The translations under genes and the position numbers were made by a program. Shown in pieces: positions 63,766 to 64,000 of a DNA stretch of 64,000 bases (position 1 is the first letter of the stretch; each line of letters begins with the position of its first letter). This stretch comes from 43-108 sp001915545 (lineage in GTDB: Bacteria > Bacteroidota > Bacteroidia > Bacteroidales > Bacteroidaceae). The DNA lies in NCBI GenBank assembly GCA_902491215.1, contig CABUGV010000006.1:1-64000 (forward strand). The letters are read 5' to 3'. The notes beneath the pieces were generated by a model. The model had not been told where the DNA came from and did no database searches. It saw only the letters and a program-made list of their open reading frames with translations.

Positions 63766-64000
63766 TTATTTCTTAAATTCATCCGGTACGCGGACTTCGC
63801 TCCGCAGGTCTTCAATGATCTTGCGGAATATCTTCTTGCCTTCTTCCACTCCGAGTATAGACCATCTTTCCAGTATTTCCAGCTTGGAAAGATATGCAAA
63901 AACAGCATTGATGGAGAAGAAATCGGATAGGGTATGGTTGTCGAGCCATTCCCACAGCATGGCGCTTATCTTCTTCTCTTTCTCCACAGGGTCCTGGCAG
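63766..64000 (-). CDS. DUF2764-like V-ATPase operon protein (C-terminal part, runs off the window)
   Basis: The frame is open from the stop at 63766 to the window edge, giving the last 78 residues (upstream residues CQDPVEKEKK are visible). The segment FFSINAVFAYLSKLEILERW and KIFRKIIEDLR match the end of the protein found before subunit A in Bacteroidetes V-ATPase operons and considered a C-like subunit. An internal ATG at 63987 is not a true start. Confidence 0.75.
   Translation of the reverse strand, partial: CQDPVEKEKKISAMLWEWLDNHTLSDFFSINAVFAYLSKLEILERWSILGVEEGKKIFRKIIEDLRSEVRVPDEFKK

Overview
The window is a chromosomal segment of a Bacteroidales bacterium (Bacteroides/Prevotella-type). 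The evidence is gene content (hybrid two-component regulator, GH43/GH115/GH31/GH2 enzymes, secreted proteins with short C-terminal sorting-like tails, a compact V-type ATPase operon), a tmRNA encoding the tag GENNYALAA, absence of obvious Shine-Dalgarno sites, and repeated promoter -7 boxes of the Bacteroidetes form TAnnTTTG. Genus cannot be fixed from sequence reading alone.

Layout. 1-7.3 kb: a leucine operon leuA-leuC-leuD-(citramalate synthase-like)-leuB on the plus strand. It is preceded by a promoter, an Ile/Leu/Val-rich leader ORF and mutually exclusive terminator and antiterminator stems, which together read as a ribosome-mediated attenuator; a terminator follows leuB. 7.5-8.7 kb: fucO-type lactaldehyde reductase. 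8.7-12.3 kb: an AT-rich accessory patch bounded by a 49-bp direct repeat of the fucO 3' end. It holds a zinc-ribbon membrane protein, a decayed IS5-like transposase, an AbiEi/AbiEii-type toxin-antitoxin pair and a 30-codon stub of an IS4-like transposase. 12.5-14.9 kb: a candidate structured RNA, a LytTR regulator and two overlapping secreted-protein genes, one with DnaJ-like CxxC motifs. 15-22.4 kb (minus strand): glycerate kinase, GH2 beta-galactosidase, MarC, an OPT transporter and a PNPOx-fold protein; then tmRNA, a small basic protein and a stand-alone AICAR transformylase.

25.4-43.9 kb is a carbohydrate-degradation locus. Four minus-strand genes (GH43; a GH35/GH-A-like enzyme; a second GH43 with F5/8C and Ig-like domains; a large protein with no recognisable catalytic domain) are divergent from a plus-strand hybrid two-component system followed by a GH115 alpha-glucuronidase. 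No SusC/SusD pair is present. Three of the secreted proteins share a nearly identical recognition module of about 140 residues, helical linkers and a C-terminal sorting-like tail. I consider this the most system-like novelty in the window.

43.9-51.1 kb is ordinary core material (PgeF, Obg, Xaa-Pro aminopeptidase, EamA permease, DPP-IV). 51.2-57.4 kb has a small esterase, a GH31 enzyme and, upstream of it, an unusual one-piece sensor: an HTCS-like periplasmic region and one membrane span joined directly to an AraC domain with no kinase or receiver. 57.5-64 kb is a V-type ATPase operon (DUF2764-like subunit running off the edge, then A, B, D, I, K). Its K ring carries the full set of sodium-ligand positions known from Enterococcus hirae NtpK. 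A 22-bp-period tandem repeat with core RAGCSCTCGCA occurs in three unrelated intergenic regions (12.2, 27.2 and 46.2 kb).
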